From Spirochaetales bacterium (GTDB lineage Bacteria > Spirochaetota > Spirochaetia > SZUA-6 > DRHE01), in contig JAFGQJ010000238.1 of the NCBI GenBank assembly GCA_016935715.1, forward strand, positions 1-5,451: DNA of 5,451 nt, read 5' to 3'. The notes beneath the pieces were generated by a model. The model had not been told where the DNA came from. It did not search any database and saw only the letters and a list, made by a program, of their open reading frames with translations. The number at the start of each line of letters is the position of its first letter. Position 1 is the stretch's first letter. Made by a program: the position numbers and the translations under genes. Shown here piece after piece: positions 1-5,451 of the stretch.

Positions 1-147
1 CCATTGGGCGCAGGAGATGGCGCCCTGCTCGTGCCAGCCGCAGGACTCATCGAAGCTGCGGATGCATTGCAGAAGGCGGTGGGTGGCAGCGTCGATGTGA
101 GCCGACAAGGTGGCGATCTCCCGGGCCAGTTTCTCGGTGTATTCCAT
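1..147 (-). CDS. DUF222 / 13E12-type protein (probable HNH endonuclease family), N-terminal part only
   Basis: Reading leftward from an ATG at 147-145 gives 49 codons that run off the left edge without a stop. The N-terminus is helical and charged, with an Ala-rich stretch ending in ATHRLL (about 21-26), followed by an Asp/Glu-Ser turn and a W-H-E-Q-G-A-x-S-C-A-x-W block at residues 38-49. I recognise that layout from the start of DUF222 (13E12) proteins, which often end in an HNH nuclease domain and occur in several copies per genome. The HNH part would lie outside the window, so nuclease activity is inferred from the family. The gene is divergent from the ATPase gene and has its own promoter and operator-like dyad. 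A second in-frame start, GTG at 156-154, has AGGTG upstream and cannot be excluded; an in-frame TAG at 174-172 closes the frame above it. The family call is good; function is uncertain. Confidence 0.75.
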   Translation of the reverse strand, partial: MEYTEKLAREIATLSAHIDAATHRLLQCIRSFDESCGWHEQGAISCAQW

Positions 148-154
148 GATAACC

Positions 155-193
155 ACTATACACCTGTATAGCTATTAGTGCAAGCTTTTTTTT
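155..193 (-). promoter_or_regulatory. Sigma70-like promoter for the DUF222 gene, with upstream A tract
   Basis: On the minus strand a -35 box TTGCAC (183-178) is followed by exactly 17 nt and a -10 box TATAGT (160-155), each close to consensus. A run of eight A (minus strand, 193-186) lies just upstream of the -35 box, where an UP element would sit. The expected transcription start, about 7 nt beyond the -10 box, falls at about 148, next to the ATG at 147-145. The mRNA would then be leaderless or nearly so. This is read from sequence only. Confidence 0.6.
156..171. promoter_or_regulatory. Perfect 16-bp dyad (operator-like) overlapping the DUF222 promoter
   Basis: CTATACA (156-162) and TGTATAG (165-171) are perfect inverted 7-mers around a 2-nt centre, CC. 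The dyad covers most of the minus-strand -10 box and part of the spacer, where a bound repressor would block RNA polymerase. Its core TACA-CC-TGTA fits the TACAnnTGTA pattern known for BlaI/MecI/CopY-type repressors, but other regulators use similar dyads, so the protein is not identified. As RNA it could instead fold as a 6-bp stem with an AGGU loop. Confidence 0.5.
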
Positions 194-289
194 GTAGAAA
201 ATTCAGGAAATGGTGGCAGTTTCCCGTTCCCACCCGAGGTAATGCAAATCCTGGACAGCAGCACTCGGTCGTGGTACCATTCCTTCATC

Positions 290-2761
290 ATGCAGAAATT
301 CGAAGGGCTCGGGGTATTCTACCTCGGTCGCGAGACCGGGGGGGCTGAGGGAGAGGACAGACCTCTCGTGCTGTACGATTCGAAGGACCTGTTGACCCAC
401 GCGGTGTGCGTGGGCATGACCGGCAGCGGCAAGACCGGCCTGTGCATCGGGCTGCTGGAGGAGGCGGCTCTGGACGCCATCCCGTCCATCGTGATCGACC
501 CCAAGGGGGATCTCGCCAACCTCCTGCTCACCTTCCCGGATCTCGAGCCGGAGGACTTCCTGCCCTGGATCAACGCGGATGACGCCCGCAAGAAAGAGCT
601 GAGCCCGGCACAGTACGCGGACCGTCAGGCCGCCCTGTGGCGCCGGGGTCTGGCAGAGTGGGGTCAGGACGGGCAGCGCATCCGCCAGCTGCGGGAGGCG
701 GCTGAGTTCGTCATCTACACACCCGGAAACAGCGCCGGAGTCCCGGTTTCCATCCTGCGCTCCTTCGACGCGCCCGCCCGGGCGATCCTGGAAGATCCCG
801 ACCTGCTGCGGGAGAGGATCAGCACCACCGTCACCAGCCTGCTCGATCTGCTGGGACTGGATACCGATCCGCTGCAGAGCCGGGAGCACATTCTGCTCTC
901 CTCGATCCTGGAGACCGCCTGGCAGCAGGGACTCAACCTGGATATCCCCCAGCTGATACGGGAAGTTCAGGCGCCACCGTTTCCAAGAATCGGCGTGTTC
1001 GACCTGGAGGCTTTCTTCCCCGCCGACGACCGCCACGAGCTGGCCATGAAGCTCAACAACTTCCTGGCCGCTCCAACCATGAAGGCCTGGACCGAGGGGG
1101 AGCCGATCGACCTGAACCGCATGCTGTACGGCCCCCGTGGTAAGCCGCGAGTTGCGATCTTCTCCATCGCGCATCTCGGGGATGCCGAGCGCATGTTCTT
1201 CGTTTCGCTGCTGCTGCTGCAGGTGGTGGGCTGGATGCGCTCGCAGTCGGGCACCAACAGCCTGCGCGCCCTGCTGTACATGGATGAGATCTTCGGCTAC
1301 CTGCCCCCGGTTGCCAATCCCCCGTCGAAGGGTCCGCTGCTGACCCTGCTCAAGCAGGCCAGGGCTTTCGGTCTGGGCATCGTCCTGGCCACGCAGAATC
1401 CCGTGGATCTGGACTACAAGGCCCTGTCCAACACCGGCACCTGGTTCATCGGCAGGCTGCAGACCGAGAGGGACCAGGCGCGGGTCCTTGACGGTCTGCA
1501 GGGAACACAGGCGGGTGAAGGGACGCGTTTCGACCGCCGCCAGATGGGGCAGATCCTGGCGGGTCTGGGCAGCCGAAAATTCCTGATGAACAATGTTCAC
1601 GAGCAGCGCCCCGTGCTGTTCGAGACCCGTTGGGTGATGTCCTACCTGCGCGGCCCGCTGACACGGGATCAGATCCGCAGGCTGATGGAACCGTTCAAGA
1701 GCCTTGCCGCTGAGACCGCAGCCGCTCCGGAGCAGGCTGCGCAGGCCTCCGGGCCCGGTGCTGCGGCCGCGCAGCCCCCGGGCGCTGCAGCTGTGCCGCC
1801 CCCGGGCGCTGCGGCTTCCACGCGACCCGTGATCGACCCGGGGATTTCCCAGTTTTTCATTCCCCCACGGGCGGCGGCAGAGGATGCGCGATCCCTGGTG
1901 TACGAGCCTGTGTGTCTCGCCATGGCCAAGATATACTACCTCAATGCCAAGGCGGATCTGTCCGCGGAGCGGGAGGTTTCGTACCTGGCACGCATTTCTC
2001 CCAAGCTGGACCGCCCGCTCTGGGAAGAGGCCGCCGTTACGGAGATCCGGGACAGGGATCTGGAGACGGTCCCCGAACCCGGCGCCGAATTCGCTGCGAT
2101 TCCCTCGGCCCTCGGAGAAGCGAAGAATTACACAAGCTGGAGCAAAGATTTCCGGGACTGGTTGTACCATAGCCAGATCCTGAAGCTTTACCACAGCCCC
2201 TCTCTCAACGTCTTTTCCGAACCGGGCGAGTCGGAGAAGGATTTCCGCATCCGCCTGCAGCAAACCGGACACGAGCGGCGCGACGAGCTGATCGAAAAGA
2301 TCCGCCGGCGCTACGCCGCGCGCATCTCTTCCCTGCAGGACCGCATCCGGCGGGCGGAGCAGGCGGTGGACCGGGAAAAAGAACAGGCCAGGCAGCAGAA
2401 GCTGCAGACTGCAATTTCGGTGGGAGTAACGGTCCTGGATGCCCTGGTGGGACGCAAGACCGTCGGGCGCACCACCCTGGGGCGGGCCACCACGGCGGCG
2501 CGGGGCGCCGGCAGGATCCTGAAGGAAAAGCAGGACGTCGACCGGGCCGAAGAGAACGTCGAGGCCATGACGCGGCAGCTGGCTGAGATCGAGGCCAAAG
2601 TAGCACAGGAAACCGAAAGCCTGAGAACAGCCGTCGATCCGCTGGCTGAGGATCTCGAGACTCTGGAGATCAGACCGAAAAAAACTGATATCTCGGTGCG
2701 CGTCCTGGCTCTGGGCTGGGTCCCGTACCGGCGGGGCGGGCAACACGGCGCACTCTATTGA
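290..2761 (+). CDS. HerA/DUF87-like P-loop ATPase with C-terminal helical hairpin
   Basis: Residues below count from the ATG at 242; subtract 16 for the start at 290. The protein is a large ATPase of the HerA/FtsK-like superfamily. It shows Walker A G-M-T-G-S-G-K-T (58-65), a following DPKGD (86-90), Walker B LLYMDE (344-349), a sensor-like ATQN (383-386) and a possible arginine finger in FIGR (R405). An Ala/Pro linker (about 488-530, with two PPGAAA copies) leads to a second region. That ends in two charged helices (about 678-722 and 762-812), likely coiled coils, around a Gly/Ala/Thr-rich stretch. There is no signal peptide. I chose ATG 290 because MQKFEGLGVFYLGRE resembles the usual family N-terminus as I remember it; ATG 242 adds 16 residues and has GAGG only 2 nt away. 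Neither start has a well-placed Shine-Dalgarno. HerA relatives move DNA, but no nuclease partner such as NurA is seen here, so the substrate is unknown. Confidence 0.88.
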   Translation: MQKFEGLGVFYLGRETGGAEGEDRPLVLYDSKDLLTHAVCVGMTGSGKTGLCIGLLEEAALDAIPSIVIDPKGDLANLLLTFPDLEPEDFLPWINADDARKKELSPAQYADRQAALWRRGLAEWGQDGQRIRQLREAAEFVIYTPGNSAGVPVSILRSFDAPARAILEDPDLLRERISTTVTSLLDLLGLDTDPLQSREHILLSSILETAWQQGLNLDIPQLIREVQAPPFPRIGVFDLEAFFPADDRHELAMKLNNFLAAPTMKAWTEGEPIDLNRMLYGPRGKPRVAIFSIAHLGDAERMFFVSLLLLQVVGWMRSQSGTNSLRALLYMDEIFGYLPPVANPPSKGPLLTLLKQARAFGLGIVLATQNPVDLDYKALSNTGTWFIGRLQTERDQARVLDGLQGTQAGEGTRFDRRQMGQILAGLGSRKFLMNNVHEQRPVLFETRWVMSYLRGPLTRDQIRRLMEPFKSLAAETAAAPEQAAQASGPGAAAAQPPGAAAVPPPGAAASTRPVIDPGISQFFIPPRAAAEDARSLVYEPVCLAMAKIYYLNAKADLSAEREVSYLARISPKLDRPLWEEAAVTEIRDRDLETVPEPGAEFAAIPSALGEAKNYTSWSKDFRDWLYHSQILKLYHSPSLNVFSEPGESEKDFRIRLQQTGHERRDELIEKIRRRYAARISSLQDRIRRAEQAVDREKEQARQQKLQTAISVGVTVLDALVGRKTVGRTTLGRATTAARGAGRILKEKQDVDRAEENVEAMTRQLAEIEAKVAQETESLRTAVDPLAEDLETLEIRPKKTDISVRVLALGWVPYRRGGQHGALY
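1774..1812 (+). repeat. Short in-frame 24-nt-period repeat in the ATPase linker
   Basis: A 15-nt word beginning GCCCCCGGGCG occurs identically at 1774-1788 and 1798-1812, a period of 24 nt (8 codons). It encodes two PPGAAA units in the Ala/Pro-rich linker between the ATPase core and the C-terminal region. Such in-frame tracts often change length by slippage without breaking the frame. It is most simply a flexible spacer. Confidence 0.7.
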
Positions 2762-2785
2762 TCCCCATGACGGGTTGGGACTACA

Positions 2786-2793
2786 TAAGGAGG
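2786..2793 (+). promoter_or_regulatory. Strong Shine-Dalgarno for the DUF937 gene
   Basis: TAAGGAGG lies 4 nt before the ATG at 2798 and is the best ribosome-binding site in the window. It fixes the start of the DUF937 gene. It also suggests that this protein is made in greater amount than the flanking products, whose starts have weak or no such site. Confidence 0.85.
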
Positions 2794-2797
2794 AAAC

Positions 2798-3379
2798 ATG
2801 ACCAATTTTCAGACGGATTTCATGAAATCGATGGGTCCGCAGGTGAGCAGGCAGCTGGCAGGCACCCTGGGTATCAACAAGCAGACGGCCAACCAGATCA
2901 TCCCGAACGTTTTGCCTCTGATACTGGGAGGGCTGAAGCGTCAGATGGAGACCCGCGGCGGCGCGGATCGGGCGAACCATATCCTGAACAAGTACGGTGA
3001 CCCTTCGGTACTGGACAACCTCAGCGGCCTGTTCGCCGACAAGGTTCAGCAGGATGCCGACCCCAGACTGGGCGGCCTTCTGGGGGACGCGGGGGTCAAC
3101 GCAGCCGACACCATGGCGAACAAACTGAACCTGGACCAGGGAACGATCATGAAGGCCATCGTGATGCTGGCCCCCGTGGTCCTGGGCACCCTGTCCCGGA
3201 AGAGAGACCAGGGCGGATTGGGTTCCAGCGGCGTCGCCGCGCTGATCGATAGGGACGGGGACGGCAGCGTGCTCGACGACGTGGCGGGCTTCCTGCTCCA
3301 GGGAGGCGGACAGTCCATGAGCGGGGGCGGCGGCCTGCTCGGCGGCTTTCTGAGCCGCTTGTCGAAACCCAGGCGCTGA
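2798..3379 (+). CDS. DUF937 family protein, internally duplicated
   Basis: The 193-residue protein is mostly helical, with Gly-rich stretches near residues 139-144 and 168-184. It has no signal peptide or clear membrane segment. It matches the DUF937 pattern: a helix-rich L-x-I-x-x-x-T-A start, then VLPLILGGL (38-46), and an acidic loop DRDGDGSVLDD (151-161). Two units repeat at an offset of 86-87 residues: LAGTLGINKQT..LILGGLKR (20-48) against MANKLNLDQGT..VVLGTLSR (106-134), then GDPSVLDNLSGLF (67-79) against GDGSVLDDVAGFL (154-166). The acidic loop has Asp at EF-hand positions 1, 3 and 5 but Val at 12, so calcium binding is doubtful. The start is set by a strong ribosome site. The gene follows the ATPase by 36 nt and precedes htpX by 3 nt. 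The family has no function that I can name. Confidence 0.85.
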   Translation: MTNFQTDFMKSMGPQVSRQLAGTLGINKQTANQIIPNVLPLILGGLKRQMETRGGADRANHILNKYGDPSVLDNLSGLFADKVQQDADPRLGGLLGDAGVNAADTMANKLNLDQGTIMKAIVMLAPVVLGTLSRKRDQGGLGSSGVAALIDRDGDGSVLDDVAGFLLQGGGQSMSGGGGLLGGFLSRLSKPRR

Positions 3380-3382
3380 GAC

Positions 3383-4219
3383 GTGCGCAGCAGGTTGCGA
3401 ACCACCTTCTGGATGGTGCTGCTCGCGGTGCTGTTCGTCTGGGTGGGCGGTCTGCTGGGCGGGTTGGAAGGGGCACTGCTCGCTTTCGCCGTAACGCTGG
3501 TGGTGAACTTCGTCGCGTACTTCGCCAGCGACAAAATCGTTCTGGCCCGCTACCGGGCCCGGGAGGTGGGGCCGCAGGACCAGCCGCGGCTCCACCGCAT
3601 CGTCTCCCGGCTGGCCGAAAAGGCCGGGCTGCCCATGCCGCGGGTCTATCTGGTTCCGGAAAAAACGCCGAATGCCTTCGCCACCGGGCGCAATCCCAAA
3701 CATGCGGCCGTGGCTGCCACGGTCGGAATCCTCGAACAGCTGGACGACGACGAGTTGGAGGGGGTCATGGCTCACGAGCTGGCCCACGTCAAAAACCGGG
3801 ACACCCTGACCAGCACGATCGCGGCCACCCTGGCCGGCGCCCTGGCCATGGCCGCCCAAGCGGCACGCTTCGGATATCGGGGCAGCCGCACCCGCTCCAA
3901 TCCGCTCGTCTTCCTTCTGCTGATCGTCGGGGCTCCCCTGGCCGCGCTGCTCATCCGGCTGCTGATCTCCCGCATCCGCGAGTATGCCGCCGACAGGGAC
4001 GGAGCGGCGCTGTCGGGCCGTCCCCTGTCTCTGGCCGATGCTCTGCGTAAGATCTCCCGTTCCGCTGTTCCCATGGGCAGGGGAAACACCGCGGATGCCC
4101 AGATGTTCACCGTAAATCCGTTCACGGGGGGCCTGCAGGCCCTGTTCTCGACCCACCCGCCTCTGGAGGAGCGTATACAGCGCCTCCAGGATCTGTCCAG
4201 GCAGGCCCTGCCCGCCTAG
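3383..4219 (+). CDS. htpX: HtpX-type M48 membrane zinc metalloprotease
   Basis: HtpX cleaves misfolded or damaged inner-membrane proteins, working alongside FtsH in the bacteria where it has been studied. The 278-residue product has the family's usual length and order. Two N-terminal membrane segments (about 10-27 and 30-49) precede the zinc site H131-E-L-A-H135, with E132 catalytic. Two further hydrophobic stretches (about 142-162 and 174-197) follow. The third zinc ligand E200 sits in REYAAD (199-204), and the late STHPP motif is at 256-260. All key residues are present, so it should be active. The start is GTG, 3 nt after the DUF937 stop and without a good ribosome site, which suggests translational coupling. 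ATG at 3413 (codon 11) is possible but would remove the basic residues ahead of the first membrane segment. Confidence 0.93.
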   Translation: MRSRLRTTFWMVLLAVLFVWVGGLLGGLEGALLAFAVTLVVNFVAYFASDKIVLARYRAREVGPQDQPRLHRIVSRLAEKAGLPMPRVYLVPEKTPNAFATGRNPKHAAVAATVGILEQLDDDELEGVMAHELAHVKNRDTLTSTIAATLAGALAMAAQAARFGYRGSRTRSNPLVFLLLIVGAPLAALLIRLLISRIREYAADRDGAALSGRPLSLADALRKISRSAVPMGRGNTADAQMFTVNPFTGGLQALFSTHPPLEERIQRLQDLSRQALPA

Positions 4220-4240
4220 CCGCCGGGCTCTACCTGTCCG

Positions 4241-4270
4241 GGATGCCGGTGACACGGATGCCCGTGAAAG
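4241..4270 (+). repeat. Tandem 15-nt imperfect direct repeat abutting a promoter
   Basis: Units 4241-4255 (GGATGCCGGTGACAC) and 4256-4270 (GGATGCCCGTGAAAG) are adjacent and match at 12 of 15 positions. The second unit ends exactly where the TTGACA -35 box of the next gene begins. Two half-sites on about the same helix face, just upstream of a -35 box, is where an activator or response regulator would bind. Binding is inference; a chance duplication is possible. Confidence 0.5.
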
Positions 4271-4300
4271 TTGACACTTCCCGGCCTGTTCCGCTACACT
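4271..4300 (+). promoter_or_regulatory. Sigma70-like promoter for the helical-repeat gene
   Basis: A perfect -35 box TTGACA (4271-4276) is followed by 18 nt and TACACT (4295-4300), one mismatch-rich but recognisable -10 box. Transcription would start near 4307, leaving a leader of about 24 nt before ATG 4331. The only ribosome-site candidate in that leader is GGGG at 4322-4325, which is weak. Confidence 0.7.
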
Positions 4301-4330
4301 AGCTGCGGCAGGGCAGATCCCGGGGCACCC

Positions 4331-5451
4331 ATGAACAGAAGCGAAAAACCAGCAGCAAAGCCGAAACAGGCATCTACGGACGAAACGAGAATAACCGCCC
4401 TTACTCTTCTCAAAAATTTCTACGACGAGCAGATCTTCAGCATTCTCATCGAGGACTTCTACAACTCCAACCTGGAAGTCAGCCTGGCCGCCATCAACGC
4501 CTCCGCCTCTCTCGGCAACGAGGCGGCAATAGACCATTTGCACACGATCATCGAAAAGGGAAAAAACGTTCAGAAGAAAGCGGCGATCAACACGCTCACG
4601 CAGATCCGCGCCCCCTCCTCCGTGGGACGCTTGGTGGAGTATTTTGCCTTTTTCCAGGATCGGGAGATACGGCGGGAGCTGCTGCGCTCGATCACGACCA
4701 TCCCGCCGATGCATCCCAAGGCCCTCGAGCTCTGCCGCTCCCTCCTTCAGGACACAGCCGGAGGCCGTGAGTACCTCGATATCGTGCTGCCCGCTCTGCT
4801 GGAAGCGGGGGAGCTCGAACCGGTCAGGAACAACCTGATCAAAGCCAATCCTGCGGTGCAGCGTTCGGTATTCACCAAGCTCCTGGACATTCTGGTGGAG
4901 AGCGCGGATCCCTTCATCGAGTATTTCCGCGATCAGATGCACCAGTTCGACCCCCACACGCTGGGCTGCTTTCTCTGTGCCTATGAGCTGAAGATCGGCA
5001 ATCCCCGCAACAACTTCGTCATCGACGCCCTCCAGAGCGCGGATCCAAGAGCAACGACATCCTTCGTCATCACCCTGTCCGGATATCAGGGCAGGGTGGA
5101 GAATCCCCAGCGGCTGTACAGGCTGCTGCTCCGGATACCGTACGTGGATCTGGAAACCGAAAGCCTGACCGGGAAATATCTGAGCAAGATCATGGAGGAG
5201 GTGAAACGGGAATCCCCCCTGCAGCTGAGCGAGTTCACCTTCTCCACGGCGACCAACCTGGAGGCGGTGTTCGCCAAGCTCAAGAACCAGTTCATCTCCC
5301 TGAAAGGGATCAAGGAAAAGGATACCCTGCTGGCCGTCGTGCTCACGAAGCTGCTGGAGCAGTACGCTACCGTGGAGATCCTGAAGGAGACTCAGAGCTT
5401 CTTCAAATCCGATTCCGCCTCCAACGAGGCGGGTATCATCGCAAAGCTGCG
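4331..5451 (+). CDS. Helical (HEAT-like) repeat protein of unknown function, 3' end missing
   Basis: The frame is open from ATG 4331 to the right edge: 373 codons plus two bases, no stop. After a basic, disordered-looking head (1-18) comes an all-helical protein. Residues about 31-125 read as three HEAT-like helix pairs, with the repeat theme x-V-x-x-A-A-I-x-x-L-x-x-I seen at NLEVSLAAINASASLG (47-62), KNVQKKAAINTLTQI (78-92) and DREIRRELLRSITTI (110-124). A weaker copy is NPAVQRSVFTKLLDI (173-187). Beyond that the sequence stays helical but I cannot assign repeats. A CFLC pair (213-216) is the only Cys cluster. There is no signal peptide or membrane segment, so it is probably a cytoplasmic scaffold or sensor. 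It is preceded by its own promoter, 111 nt after htpX. It reminds me of spirochaete HEAT-repeat proteins that continue into another domain, but I cannot confirm that. The coding call is firm; the family is not. Confidence 0.8.
   Translation, partial: MNRSEKPAAKPKQASTDETRITALTLLKNFYDEQIFSILIEDFYNSNLEVSLAAINASASLGNEAAIDHLHTIIEKGKNVQKKAAINTLTQIRAPSSVGRLVEYFAFFQDREIRRELLRSITTIPPMHPKALELCRSLLQDTAGGREYLDIVLPALLEAGELEPVRNNLIKANPAVQRSVFTKLLDILVESADPFIEYFRDQMHQFDPHTLGCFLCAYELKIGNPRNNFVIDALQSADPRATTSFVITLSGYQGRVENPQRLYRLLLRIPYVDLETESLTGKYLSKIMEEVKRESPLQLSEFTFSTATNLEAVFAKLKNQFISLKGIKEKDTLLAVVLTKLLEQYATVEILKETQSFFKSDSASNEAGIIAKL

Noticed and set aside
156..171. LexA box at the DUF222 promoter
   Set aside because: The half-sites are in the opposite order to the enterobacterial CTGT-N8-ACAG box, and the dyad does not fit the other LexA patterns that I know.
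181..200. Rho-independent terminator at the plus-strand T8 tract (186-193)
   Set aside because: No stem precedes the T run, only the short palindrome AAGCTT. The tract fits better as the minus-strand A tract upstream of the DUF222 promoter.
206..234. Hairpins in the ATPase leader: GGAAA/TTTCC (206-210, 220-224) and GGTGG/CCACC (212-216, 230-234)
   Set aside because: Each is only 5 bp with a 9- or 13-nt loop, they exclude each other, and there is no sign of a riboswitch or attenuator.
2205..2606. Minus-strand open frames of 90-160 codons inside the ATPase, DUF937 and htpX genes
   Set aside because: They lie wholly within supported genes, are Arg/Ser/Pro-rich shadows typical of GC-rich DNA, and have no ribosome site or recognisable domain.
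4210..4228. Terminator after htpX (GCCCG 4210-4214, CGGGC 4224-4228)
   Set aside because: It is a 5-bp stem with a 9-nt loop, overlaps the stop codon and has no following T run.
203..4957. A 1,584-codon minus-strand reading frame
   Set aside because: It lies codon-for-codon opposite four well-supported genes, its product is a Gln/Arg/Gly/His-rich mix without motifs, and its openness follows from the absence of TTA, CTA and TCA codons on the plus strand.

Overview
The window is GC-rich chromosomal DNA from a bacterium with a membrane HtpX protease. The divergent gene on the left belongs to the DUF222 (13E12) family, common in actinobacteria and present in some proteobacteria. The helical-repeat protein on the right reminds me, weakly, of spirochaete proteins. 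Codon choice is strongly biased: TTA, CTA and TCA are absent from all four plus-strand genes. The lineage cannot be fixed from the sequence, and no tRNA, rRNA, CRISPR array or insertion sequence is visible.

Layout. (1) Positions 1-147, minus strand: the first 49 codons of a DUF222-type protein, cut by the left edge. (2) Positions 148-289: an AT-rich divergent intergenic region. It holds a good minus-strand sigma70-like promoter (TTGCAC, 17 nt, TATAGT) with an A tract upstream. A perfect 16-bp dyad containing TACA-CC-TGTA overlaps it and looks like an operator. (3) Positions 290-2761: a large HerA/DUF87-like P-loop ATPase. (4) Positions 2798-3379: a DUF937 protein built from two copies of one unit. 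(5) Positions 3383-4219: an HtpX (M48) membrane metalloprotease. (6) Positions 4220-4330: an intergenic region with a tandem 15-nt imperfect repeat abutting a near-consensus promoter (TTGACA, 18 nt, TACACT). (7) Positions 4331-5451: the first 373 codons of an unidentified helical (HEAT-like) repeat protein, cut by the right edge.

The ATPase, DUF937 and htpX genes are spaced 36 and 3 nt apart with no terminator between them, so they are probably one transcript. HtpX is a membrane quality-control protease. The other two have no established role that I can name, so a link to envelope maintenance is inference from gene order. The HEAT-like gene has its own promoter and is probably a separate unit. 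I found no convincing rho-independent terminator anywhere, including after htpX. The minus frame aligned codon-for-codon with the plus-strand genes is open for more than 5 kb; this follows from codon bias and shared phase, not from a giant antisense gene.
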